From: M3007 sp037130425
GTDB taxonomy: Bacteria > Bacteroidota > Bacteroidia > Chitinophagales > Saprospiraceae
NCBI GenBank assembly: GCA_037130425.1
Contig: JBAXTB010000244.1
Coordinates: 1-8,926 of the forward strand
DNA length: 8,926 nucleotides
Reading direction: 5' to 3'
Under the pieces are notes generated by a model. It saw only the letters and a program-made list of their open reading frames with translations, was not told where the DNA came from and made no database searches. Position numbers and translations under genes: made by a program. Position 1 is the first letter of the stretch; each line of letters opens with the position of its first letter. Positions 1-6,481 of this stretch are shown here, one piece after another.

Positions 1-86
1 ATCCCCTCTCAAAAAGCAAATCCTTTTAAATCTGCGCTTTAGTCCGCGTCATCTGCGTCCCATCCCCTCGCAATCAGCTAAAAATC
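1..86. repeat. Degenerate intergenic repeat, ATCTGCG-type units
   Basis: The non-coding stretch just downstream of gyrB is made of related short units. ATCTGCG occurs at 30-36 and 51-57, with a diverged unit (TCCGCGTC, 43-50) between them, giving a period of about 10-11 bases. A longer direct repeat also shows: positions 1-17 and 62-78 match at 14 of 17 bases, both beginning ATCCCCTC, 61 bases apart. From memory, degenerate ATCTGCG/ATCCGCG-type repeats are scattered between genes in several Bacteroidota genomes; this cannot be checked here. The left end is cut by the window. No gene and no clear hairpin terminator for gyrB is visible in it. Confidence 0.55.
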
Positions 87-2066
87 CTACACATCAATCC
101 GCGCGTACTTCGCATTTGCCTCAATAAACGCGCGGCGCGGCGGCACCTCATCGCCCATCAACATCGCAAACATACGATCCGCTTCTACGGCGTCGTCAAT
201 AGTTGCTTGCTTAAGGATGCGGAATTTTGGATCCATTGTGGTTTCCCAAAGTTGTTCCGCATTCATTTCACCCAAACCCTTATAGCGCTGCACTTTTACG
301 GAATCATCGTCTTCGCGGCCGCCCGAAAAGTCAAATTGTGCGGCTTTGCGTTCCTTTTCATTCCAGCAGTAGCGCTGGTTTTTGCCTTTTTTCACCAAGT
401 AAAGCGGCGGCTGTGCAATGTAAATATGCCCGTTTACGATCAGTTCGCGCATATAGCGGAAAAAGAAGGTCAGGATCAGCGTCGTGATGTGGCTGCCATC
501 GATGTCGGCGTCGCACATGATGACGATCTTGTGGTAGCGCAGTTTCTCGATGTTCAGCACGCGGTGGCCTTCGTCATTTTCAGAAATACTCACACCCAAG
601 GCCGTAAAGATATTTTTGATCTCCTCGTTTTCGTAAATCTTGTGTTCCAGCGCTTTTTCCACGTTCAGGATTTTACCGCGCAGCGGCAGAATCGCTTGAG
701 TGTGGCGGTCGCGACCCTGTTTGGCCGTACCACCTGCCGAGTCCCCTTCCACGAGAAACACCTCGGAGTCGATCGGGTTGCGGCTGGCGCAGTCGGCTAA
801 TTTACCGGGCAACCCGCTTCCGGTTAAGGCGCCTTTGCGCTGCACCATTTCGCGGGCTTTGCGGGCGGCATTGCGCGCGGTAGCAGCCAACACGACTTTA
901 TCAATGATGCGGCGGGAGAGGTTTGGGTTTTCTTCGAGGAACACCTTCAGCGCGTCGCCCACACAGCGGCTCACGATGCCGGTTACTTCCGAGTTGCCGA
1001 GTTCGCCCTTGGTTTGGCCTTTAAACTGCGGTTCGGGCACTTTTACGGAAATAACGGCGGTGAGGCCCTCCATAAAGTCTTCGCCGGAAATCGGGAACGT
1101 GATTTTTTTAAAGAAACCGTTGTCGTCGCCGTATTTTTTGAACTCGCGGGTCAGGGCGCGGCGGAAACCGCTCACGTGCGTACCGCCGTCGCGGGTGCTG
1201 ATGTTGTTTACAAACGACACCACATTTTCGGAATACGAAGTATTGTAGGCGATAGCCACCTCCACATCTACGCCTTCTTCTTTGGCGGTGATGTAGATCG
1301 GTTTTTCGATCAGGCGCGTTTTGGATTCGTCAAGGTACAAAACGAATTCTTGCAGGCCGCCTTCCGAGAAAAACGCTTCGTGTTTGTACACGCCGTCTTC
1401 CTTTTCCCGTTCGTCGGTCAAAAGCAGACGCAAGCCTTTGTTCAGGTACGACAATTCGCGCAAACGATGCGCCAGGATATCAAATTTATACTCGGCGGTT
1501 TCAAAAATTTCGGGATCCGGCAGGAAATGTATAATCGTGCCGCGATCCTCGGTGTCCCCAATTTCGCGCACGGAGTACAGTGGCTTGCCTTGCGAGTACT
1601 CTTGTTCAAACATTTTGCCTTCGCGGTGTACTTCGGCGCGCAGGTGAATAGACAATGCATTTACGCAGGATACGCCTACTCCGTGCAAACCGCCAGATAC
1701 TTTATAGGTGTTCTTGTCAAACTTACCACCGGCGTGCAACACGGTCATCACAACCTCAAGCGCCGATTTTTTGAGCTGCGCTTGCATACCTGTCGGGATA
1801 CCGCGACCATTGTCTTTTACGGTAATGGCGTTATTTTCATGGATGGTCACCCAAATATCGGTGCAAAACCCGGCGAGGTGTTCGTCAATTGAGTTATCCA
1901 CAACCTCCCACACCAAATGGTGTAGTCCTTTAATGTCGGTACTGCCGATATACATGCCCGGACGCTTCCGGACGGCTTCAAGACCCTCAAGCGCCGTAAT
2001 GCTGCTGGCGCCATAATCAGAGGCCTGTTTGGGTTGTTCTTCTGTTGGAATCTGCTCTTCTATCAT
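87..2066 (-). CDS. gyrB: DNA gyrase subunit B (complete, 659 aa)
   Basis: This is the ATPase and TOPRIM subunit of the type IIA topoisomerase gyrase. With GyrA it forms a cytoplasmic A2B2 complex that introduces negative supercoils. Visible motifs, in order: GHKL N-box EVVDNSIDE (54-62; E54 and N58 match E. coli E42 and N46), DNGRGIP (85-91), glycine-rich ATP lid GGLHGVGVSCVNALS (125-139), the coumarin-contact arginine R148, the QTK loop with K353, TOPRIM EGDSAGG with E440, acidic triad DADIDG (D519, D521, D523), and QRYKGLGEMN (593-602). The length suits a GyrB without the large proteobacterial insertion. GyrB is preferred over ParE because of close agreement with Bacteroidota GyrB as I know it, including CVNALS and the QRYKGLGEMN context. 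The ATG at 2066 is the only upstream Met before M38. It is transcribed away from the rest of the window. Confidence 0.96.
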   Translation of the reverse strand: MIEEQIPTEEQPKQASDYGASSITALEGLEAVRKRPGMYIGSTDIKGLHHLVWEVVDNSIDEHLAGFCTDIWVTIHENNAITVKDNGRGIPTGMQAQLKKSALEVVMTVLHAGGKFDKNTYKVSGGLHGVGVSCVNALSIHLRAEVHREGKMFEQEYSQGKPLYSVREIGDTEDRGTIIHFLPDPEIFETAEYKFDILAHRLRELSYLNKGLRLLLTDEREKEDGVYKHEAFFSEGGLQEFVLYLDESKTRLIEKPIYITAKEEGVDVEVAIAYNTSYSENVVSFVNNISTRDGGTHVSGFRRALTREFKKYGDDNGFFKKITFPISGEDFMEGLTAVISVKVPEPQFKGQTKGELGNSEVTGIVSRCVGDALKVFLEENPNLSRRIIDKVVLAATARNAARKAREMVQRKGALTGSGLPGKLADCASRNPIDSEVFLVEGDSAGGTAKQGRDRHTQAILPLRGKILNVEKALEHKIYENEEIKNIFTALGVSISENDEGHRVLNIEKLRYHKIVIMCDADIDGSHITTLILTFFFRYMRELIVNGHIYIAQPPLYLVKKGKNQRYCWNEKERKAAQFDFSGGREDDDSVKVQRYKGLGEMNAEQLWETTMDPKFRILKQATIDDAVEADRMFAMLMGDEVPPRRAFIEANAKYARIDV

Positions 2067-2104
2067 AGGGCTGCAAAATTACAATATTTTGGCTGTTTTT
2101 GAAA
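2067..2104 (-). promoter_or_regulatory. Candidate gyrB promoter (TTTC, 19 bp, TAATTTTG)
   Basis: On the minus strand, TAATTTTG at 2081-2074 matches the Bacteroidota -7 element TAnnTTTG exactly. A weak -33-like TTTC lies at 2104-2101, exactly 19 bases upstream. Only 7 bases separate the element from the gyrB ATG, so transcription would begin within a few bases of the start codon. No other CAAAnnTA (the plus-strand form) is seen up to about 2300. The call rests on motif match and spacing only. Confidence 0.5.
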
Positions 2105-2269
2105 AGATTTTTTGGAGTTTTTGAATGGTTTTGGGGATTAAATGAAGTTTTTTTATGACTTGATATTCAGTAAATTAAATACACAAAACAATGATTTTGC
2201 AAAATACTTTTTCTAAAATAACACAGGAAGCAGTTTATTTATTGGCAACCAAACCTTTCGGCCAAGTAA

Positions 2270-2611
2270 ATGAAAGCCGATATGTCGCCGGGCGACAAAA
2301 AATCTTACCAATTGATGTTTGTTTATTACGATAAAAAGCTGCAACTTTGTTCTCACTTTGGGAAAGCGTCCCCTTTATCCGGAACTTTGTGGTGAATAAC
2401 CGGAACATCTATTCTAAAGGGGATTTCGATTCAAGATTTCGTGGTTTTTGGTTTTTTGACGGCTACAGCAAGTCGCTTGTCAAGCCAGCGGTACCCCCAG
2501 TCTTATCCGTCGGTGCATTTAATTGCCGCCGGAGCAAGTATAGGCCACTGTCGCTCTAAGCATTTCAAGGCATTCGTTGCCGAAATGCTCATAGATGATA
2601 CGCGGCTTTAA
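2270..2611 (+). pseudogene. Possible decayed small gene with one in-frame stop
   Basis: An ATG at 2270 opens a 41-codon frame (MKADMSPGDKKSY...) that ends in TGA at 2393-2395. The same frame then stays open for 71 more codons to TAA at 2609-2611, through a protein-like stretch with YPQSYPSVHLIAAGASIGHC. One stop in about 113 codons is fewer than expected by chance in one given frame, but with six frames to choose from the signal is modest. I recognise no family. It could be a remnant gene, the tail of a transferred element, or chance; a competing 70-codon frame at 2347-2559 argues for caution. Confidence 0.2.
2370..2422. repeat. Imperfect inverted repeat
   Basis: CCCCTTTA (2370-2377) is the exact reverse complement of TAAAGGGG (2415-2422). 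Just inside, TCCGG (2378-2382) can pair with CCGGA (2400-2404) if about ten bases bulge out on the right arm. CCGGAAC also appears twice in direct orientation within it. No T-run follows on either strand, so it is not a standard terminator. It could be an RNA structure, a binding site or part of a small repeat element. Confidence 0.35.
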
Positions 2612-2748
2612 TAAAGACCTGAATAAACCTAATAACCGAATGAGACTATTTTTATATTGTAGTGCCGGTTTTTTTCACATTCAAGGGCCTTAAAAGCAAT
2701 TGTTTGTAAATTCCTGCACTGCATTTAACGACGTAAACAGCAGGCAGG

Positions 2749-3621
2749 ATGAATACGCAAGCGCAATGCGCACCACTCAAATTAATTTTCAGAGGTCGGC
2801 TCGACTTCGGTTCTCAGCGGACTTATGACATGGTATTACGCCATTGGCATACGCGTGTTGAAAGTTATTTTAAAGCAGATGTTTTGCTGAAAGCAGAAGA
2901 GATCTTCTCGGATACGGATTTTTCTTTGAATGTCGTTCAGCAAACCCTGATGAGTACGGAAAAAAGCTGGCGCAGCACCACTTCTATTTTGAAGGAAATC
3001 GCACAGTTTGCGTTGGCCGGGCAGGTGGGCGCATGGTGGGTGCTCAACGGCCAAATCCTGGACGAGCACAACATCGAGCCAATGTCGGAAAAAGCTGCCG
3101 TTACAGAATACATTCGGGGCCGTCAGCTCATCGAAGCCGGTATGAGGGTGGAAGCCTCCGAGGCTTTGAGCCGCGCCATTGAAAAATATGAAAAAAACGC
3201 TTTGGCTTACGAACGCCGCGGCTATGTAAACTATAAGTTGAAAAACTACAACGATGCCTTGTATGATTTTTCCAAGAGCATTGATATTTACCCGAACAAT
3301 GCCGAACCATTTTACGGCCGCGGTAAAATAAAAATGATGAAAAACGAATGGGAAAGCGCTGCCCAGGATTTTGACCACGCGATCAAACGCGCCCTGGCCG
3401 TTCAACCCATCCACTGGCTCGCGCGCCTGCGTCGGGGCGACAGTCTGTTGCACGCAAAACGCTATGAAGAGGCTGCAAAAGAACTGCGTTTCTTCCTGCA
3501 ACGCAAGTTTAATGAAACCGACCCGAACTTCAGATACCGGCCAAAAGCTGAATTCCTGCTGGCTGAATGTGAAAAATTTGTAAAACCGGTACCGGCTGTA
3601 AGCAGCACAAAGAAGAAGTAA
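2749..3621 (+). CDS. Tetratricopeptide repeat protein, unknown role (290 aa)
   Basis: This is a soluble protein, probably cytoplasmic, with no signal peptide or membrane segment. Residues 1-110 form an uncharacterised N-terminal region containing FRGRLDFGSQRTYDMVLRHW and the aromatic stretch GAWWVLNG (94-101). From about 116 to 255 it carries roughly four TPR units: about 116-149, 152-184 (ERRGYVNYKLKNYNDALYDF with the usual small, aromatic and Pro/Asn-turn pattern), 185-218 and 222-255. TPR arrays form helical solenoids that bind other proteins. The tail (279-290) is Pro/Ser/Lys-rich and probably disordered. The ATG at 2749 follows GGCAGG too closely for a usual ribosome site. The gene stands alone: a long gap precedes it and a strong terminator follows. 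The partner and pathway cannot be inferred. Confidence 0.85.
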   Translation: MNTQAQCAPLKLIFRGRLDFGSQRTYDMVLRHWHTRVESYFKADVLLKAEEIFSDTDFSLNVVQQTLMSTEKSWRSTTSILKEIAQFALAGQVGAWWVLNGQILDEHNIEPMSEKAAVTEYIRGRQLIEAGMRVEASEALSRAIEKYEKNALAYERRGYVNYKLKNYNDALYDFSKSIDIYPNNAEPFYGRGKIKMMKNEWESAAQDFDHAIKRALAVQPIHWLARLRRGDSLLHAKRYEEAAKELRFFLQRKFNETDPNFRYRPKAEFLLAECEKFVKPVPAVSSTKKK

Positions 3622-3623
3622 AA

Positions 3624-3644
3624 CGTTCCGGCATTACCGGAACG
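3624..3644 (+). other. Hairpin immediately after the TPR stop codon
   Basis: CGTTCCGG (3624-3631) and CCGGAACG (3637-3644) form a perfect 8-bp stem with a 5-base loop, two bases after the TAA. No T-run follows it directly. It probably helps the terminator beginning six bases later, or protects the mRNA 3' end. Confidence 0.6.
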
Positions 3645-3649
3645 AGACG

Positions 3650-3691
3650 CAGCGCCCGACGGAAATTTCCGCCGGGCGCTGTTGTTTTTAT
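3650..3691 (+). terminator. Strong rho-independent terminator
   Basis: CAGCGCCCG (3650-3658) pairs with CGGGCGCTG (3673-3681). After one A/C mismatch (3659/3672), the palindrome CGGAAATTTCCG (3660-3671) extends the stem. A T-rich run follows (TTGTTTTTATT from 3682). This is a GC-rich, nearly perfect stem of about 14 pairs with a U-tract. It ends the TPR transcript and separates it from the polysaccharide cluster. Confidence 0.85.
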
Positions 3692-3699
3692 TACTTTTG
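3692..3699 (+). promoter_or_regulatory. Candidate -7 promoter element TACTTTTG
   Basis: TACTTTTG matches the Bacteroidota -7 consensus TAnnTTTG and sits just after the terminator, about 60 bases before the ATG at 3760. No TTTG -33 element lies at the expected distance upstream, where the terminator stem is found. If used, it would drive the co-polymerase/ligase genes with a 5' leader of roughly 55 bases. Confidence 0.35.
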
Positions 3700-3759
3700 C
3701 GGCTCTTTGGAAATTTGCGGCTTAAAACCGCTTTAATTGCCGGCATAACCATTCAAAAT

Positions 3760-4884
3760 ATGAACAAAGGCGACAACCTACTTGGCATTTTAGGCTCTAT
3801 TTACCGTTGGAGAAAGGCGATTCGGAATATTTTACTCGTCACACTCGTCGGCAGTACCATTGCGGTGCTGTTGATGAAAAACTATTACAAGGCGACGACC
3901 GTGTTCTATCCGGCCAGCCCGGAACTTGCCAGTCCGGAATTGATATTCGGTTACACCAGTCAGGTTACGCCGTATTTTGGATCAGATCGCGACCTCGACC
4001 GGATTGCTGAAATAGCCAACAGCATGGAAGTGGTGGATGCAATGGTAACAAAATTCCACCTGTTTGAACATTACGGCATCGATTCTACTTCCCAAAAAGG
4101 CCGCTTTTTAGTGCGTGAAACCTTCCGAGGCTTATACAGCGCCCAAAAGAATAAGAACGACGCCATCGAACTATCCGTTGAAGATACGGATCCGCAGTTA
4201 GCCGCCGACGTTGCAAATGCCGCCCGGAATAAAATCAACGAAATCGGTCAGCGCCTGATCAAAAAAAGCCAGGCAACGCTGCTGATTACGTTTGAAGACA
4301 ATATGAACCGGAAGAAAAAGGAGTTGGTGGTGTTGGCCGATAGCTTAGAAAAGATGCAAGCGCATTACCGATTGTATAATTCGGGCTCCCAGGGCGAACA
4401 ACTTTCCAAGCAATTGGGCGATGCTGAATCTGAAATAACCCGCAGCAAAGCGCGCCTCGAAGTGCTGGACAACAACCCCTTGATTCCTCCGGATACCATT
4501 CAATATATCAAGGCAAATGTGCGCGCATACGAGGCAGAACGCAAAAAATTACTGTCTGACAACGTCGACGGAGAACATTTGACCATCAAACAATACAACG
4601 AAGGCTTACCTAAAATATCGGTGCTGGCCGACCTGCATTTTCAAGGCCGCAAGCAATTGACCTTCGACCAGGAGCGGTATAACCAGATCAAATCGGCGTA
4701 TAATACCGATATTCCGGCTATACAACTGCTGGAAGCGGCAGAAATTCCGCTTGCCAAGAACCGCCCAAAGCGCAGCGTGATCGTGATCGCCGCTGTCATT
4801 GCAGCATTTTTGTTTTCTGTGTTGGGCATCCTGTTGGTAGAAGGCTACCGGGAAATTGACTGGGAAAAAATATCGCAGGCCTAA
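3760..4884 (+). CDS. Wzz/GumC-type polysaccharide co-polymerase (374 aa)
   Basis: This inner-membrane chain-length regulator family controls polymer length in Wzy-dependent assembly or export of surface polysaccharide. It shows the family layout: a short cytoplasmic N-terminus, TM1 at about 22-39, a long periplasmic domain (about 40-335) with helical charged segments around 180-270 suited to coiled coil, the proline-containing IPLAKNRPKRS (329-339), TM2 at about 338-361, and a short C-terminal tail. No Walker A/B or tyrosine cluster follows TM2, so it is not a fused BY-kinase. I chose the ATG at 3760. An in-frame TTG at 3682 would add 26 residues but starts inside the upstream terminator's T-tract. 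The ligase-like gene follows after 13 bases, so the two are probably co-transcribed. Confidence 0.85.
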   Translation: MNKGDNLLGILGSIYRWRKAIRNILLVTLVGSTIAVLLMKNYYKATTVFYPASPELASPELIFGYTSQVTPYFGSDRDLDRIAEIANSMEVVDAMVTKFHLFEHYGIDSTSQKGRFLVRETFRGLYSAQKNKNDAIELSVEDTDPQLAADVANAARNKINEIGQRLIKKSQATLLITFEDNMNRKKKELVVLADSLEKMQAHYRLYNSGSQGEQLSKQLGDAESEITRSKARLEVLDNNPLIPPDTIQYIKANVRAYEAERKKLLSDNVDGEHLTIKQYNEGLPKISVLADLHFQGRKQLTFDQERYNQIKSAYNTDIPAIQLLEAAEIPLAKNRPKRSVIVIAAVIAAFLFSVLGILLVEGYREIDWEKISQA

Positions 4885-4897
4885 ACGGCGGCAGACT

Positions 4898-6406
4898 ATG
4901 CGCAACACCATCCGCTCCTTTTTCCTGCAACAAATCCCGCGCAGCATCGCGGCTTTTTGGGGTGTGCCCGCTGCGCACCCGCAAGGCTTTGGGTTTGCTT
5001 TGTATGCAACGGCCGGGGTGGCATTGGTGCTGACAGCCATTCAGTTGGACATGTTGTGGTTGATGGGCGCTCCGATCTTCCTTGCGCTTTTGTGGCTGGC
5101 AGTCGTTGATTTTCGCAAAATATACTTCTTTCTATTTGCCGCCATTCCCTTGTCGGTGGAAGTGGCGCTGCCCGGCGGATTCGCCACGGATTTTCCTTCA
5201 GAGCAGTTTATGTGGCTGCTCACCGTTGTGGGCACGCTTTGGTTTTTAAAAAACTGGAAAAGCGTTGACGCCCGTTTTTTAAAACACCCGATCAGTTATG
5301 CGCTGTTTTTGCACTTAGCCTGGATGACGGTATGTATGGTCGGTTCGCAAGACCCGTATGTGTCGTTCAAATACTGGCTGGCGAAAGGCTGGTATGTGAT
5401 CGTTTTTTATTTCCTCGCCGGCCATGTTCTGACCACCGAACGGGATTACAAAAAAATGTTGTGGTGGTTCTTTACGCCCTTGCTTGGCGCCATGCTCATC
5501 GTGGTGTTTCGCCATGCCTTGATCGGCTTTTCGTTTACGGAAGTGGAATACGTGATGGGGCCGTTTTTCAGAAACCACGTGATGTACGCCTGTTCTTTGG
5601 CCATTTTTATCCCGTTTGTTTGGTACGGCACGTATTGGTACAAGCGATACAGCGCGCTGTGGTGGCTGTTGGTATTCGGCATTTTGGCGTTTTTAGTGGG
5701 CATTAACTTCGCGTACACGCGCGCGGCATACGTGGCGCTCGTGGCGGCCATCGGTATTTATTGGATGATTCGTTGGCGTATGATGAAGGTGGCCCTGCTT
5801 GGATTTGGCATCGTAACGGCCATTTTTATCGGTTTTGTGGGCACGCGCGACAATTGGCTTCGGTTTGCGCCCAATTATGAGCGTACGATTACGCATACCC
5901 GTTTTACCAACTTGCTGGAAGCCACTACCAAATTAGAAGATATTTCCACCATGGAACGCGTGTATCGTTGGGTGGCGGCCTCGTATATGATCCGGGAAAA
6001 GCCGGGCCTTGGATTCGGGCCGGGTACTTTTTACTTTTATTATAAAAATTACACGGTTAATAGTTTTAAGACTTACGTGAGCGACAACCCGGAACATTCC
6101 GGTATCCACAATTATTATTTGCTGATGGCCGTAGAACAAGGGCTGCCCGGCATGTTTTTTTTCCTGCTTTTCAGCATTATTACCATGCTCAAGGGTGAAC
6201 AGATTTACCATCAAACAAGCAATAAAAGCCGCCGCCGCACCTTGGTAGCCGCTGTATTGTGTTTTGTGCTCATCGACTTGCTTATGTTGATGAACGATTT
6301 GGTGGAAACGGATAAAATCGGGTCGCTGTTCTTTTTATGCGCCTCCATTTTGGTCAATATTGATTTGGCGAACCGCGACGAAAAGGCGGGAATTCAAATA
6401 ACTTAA
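4898..6406 (+). CDS. O-antigen ligase / Wzy-type polymerase family membrane protein (502 aa)
   Basis: This polytopic inner-membrane protein of the WaaL/Wzy_C superfamily joins lipid-linked glycan to an acceptor or polymerises repeat units at the periplasmic face. About 12-14 hydrophobic segments run from residue 31 to 488. The family marker FAYTRAAYVA (271-280) lies at a membrane edge. A large soluble loop (about 316-402) holds TMERVYRWVAAS (351-362), KPGLGFGPGTF (368-378) and SGIHNYYLLMAVEQGLPG (401-418), with H404 in the conserved His-Asn position. Ligase and polymerase cannot be told apart from sequence alone. The ATG at 4898 is preferred over an in-frame TTG at 4856, which would overlap the preceding gene. 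It forms a tight pair with the co-polymerase; no glycosyltransferases or flippase lie nearby in this window. Confidence 0.85.
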   Translation: MRNTIRSFFLQQIPRSIAAFWGVPAAHPQGFGFALYATAGVALVLTAIQLDMLWLMGAPIFLALLWLAVVDFRKIYFFLFAAIPLSVEVALPGGFATDFPSEQFMWLLTVVGTLWFLKNWKSVDARFLKHPISYALFLHLAWMTVCMVGSQDPYVSFKYWLAKGWYVIVFYFLAGHVLTTERDYKKMLWWFFTPLLGAMLIVVFRHALIGFSFTEVEYVMGPFFRNHVMYACSLAIFIPFVWYGTYWYKRYSALWWLLVFGILAFLVGINFAYTRAAYVALVAAIGIYWMIRWRMMKVALLGFGIVTAIFIGFVGTRDNWLRFAPNYERTITHTRFTNLLEATTKLEDISTMERVYRWVAASYMIREKPGLGFGPGTFYFYYKNYTVNSFKTYVSDNPEHSGIHNYYLLMAVEQGLPGMFFFLLFSIITMLKGEQIYHQTSNKSRRRTLVAAVLCFVLIDLLMLMNDLVETDKIGSLFFLCASILVNIDLANRDEKAGIQIT

Positions 6407-6481
6407 ATATTAAGGATGTGCGTAATTTTACCGGCCCGTTTTGCGTTTCGGGGCCATCCATTTTCACATCCGATTCCCGCC

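Larger units (their letters stand above)
2082..2748. other. Long intergenic region with no convincing gene
   Basis: This region lies between the divergent gyrB and TPR genes. Positions 2082-2340 are AT-rich. Short open frames exist: 47 codons at 2191-2334 and 41 codons at 2270-2395, the latter continuing in frame past one TGA to 2611. None has a recognisable product. An imperfect inverted repeat spans 2370-2422. Positions 2612-2748 are AT-rich with a T7 run at 2669-2675 and no exact TAnnTTTG element, so the promoter of the TPR gene was not located. No tRNA cloverleaf, insertion-sequence ends or phage attachment site were recognised. Confidence 0.6.

Noticed and set aside
1014..1892. Long plus-strand open frame of 292 codons inside gyrB
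   Set aside because: It lies fully antisense to an unambiguous gyrB and encodes no recognisable domain; the length is a by-product of gyrB codon use.
2191..2334. 47-codon plus-strand frame in the intergenic region
   Set aside because: No recognisable family or upstream signal; AT-rich DNA with starts of this kind is expected by chance.
2347..2559. 70-codon plus-strand frame in the intergenic region
   Set aside because: No recognisable protein, no promoter, and it overlaps another open frame of similar quality; kept only as part of the intergenic description.
2503..2592. Short minus-strand frame starting MSISATNALKCL, 29 codons
   Set aside because: Too short, followed by an in-frame stop and about two dozen further codons; no evidence favours it over the plus-strand frames.
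2836..3501. Minus-strand open frame of 221 codons opposite the TPR gene
   Set aside because: Antisense shadow of a gene with a clear TPR pattern; no domain and no promoter or start context of its own.
3682..3759. 26-residue N-terminal extension of the co-polymerase from a TTG
   Set aside because: It begins in the T-tract of the upstream terminator; the ATG at 3760 gives the normal family N-terminus before TM1.
4856..4897. 14-residue extension of the ligase-like protein from a TTG
   Set aside because: It would overlap the end of the co-polymerase gene and adds a basic, non-conserved stretch; the ATG at 4898 is sufficient.
6416..6481. 22-residue extension of the exported protein from an upstream ATG
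   Set aside because: It would bury the signal peptide behind residues unlike any export signal; the ATG at 6482 starts exactly at the signal.
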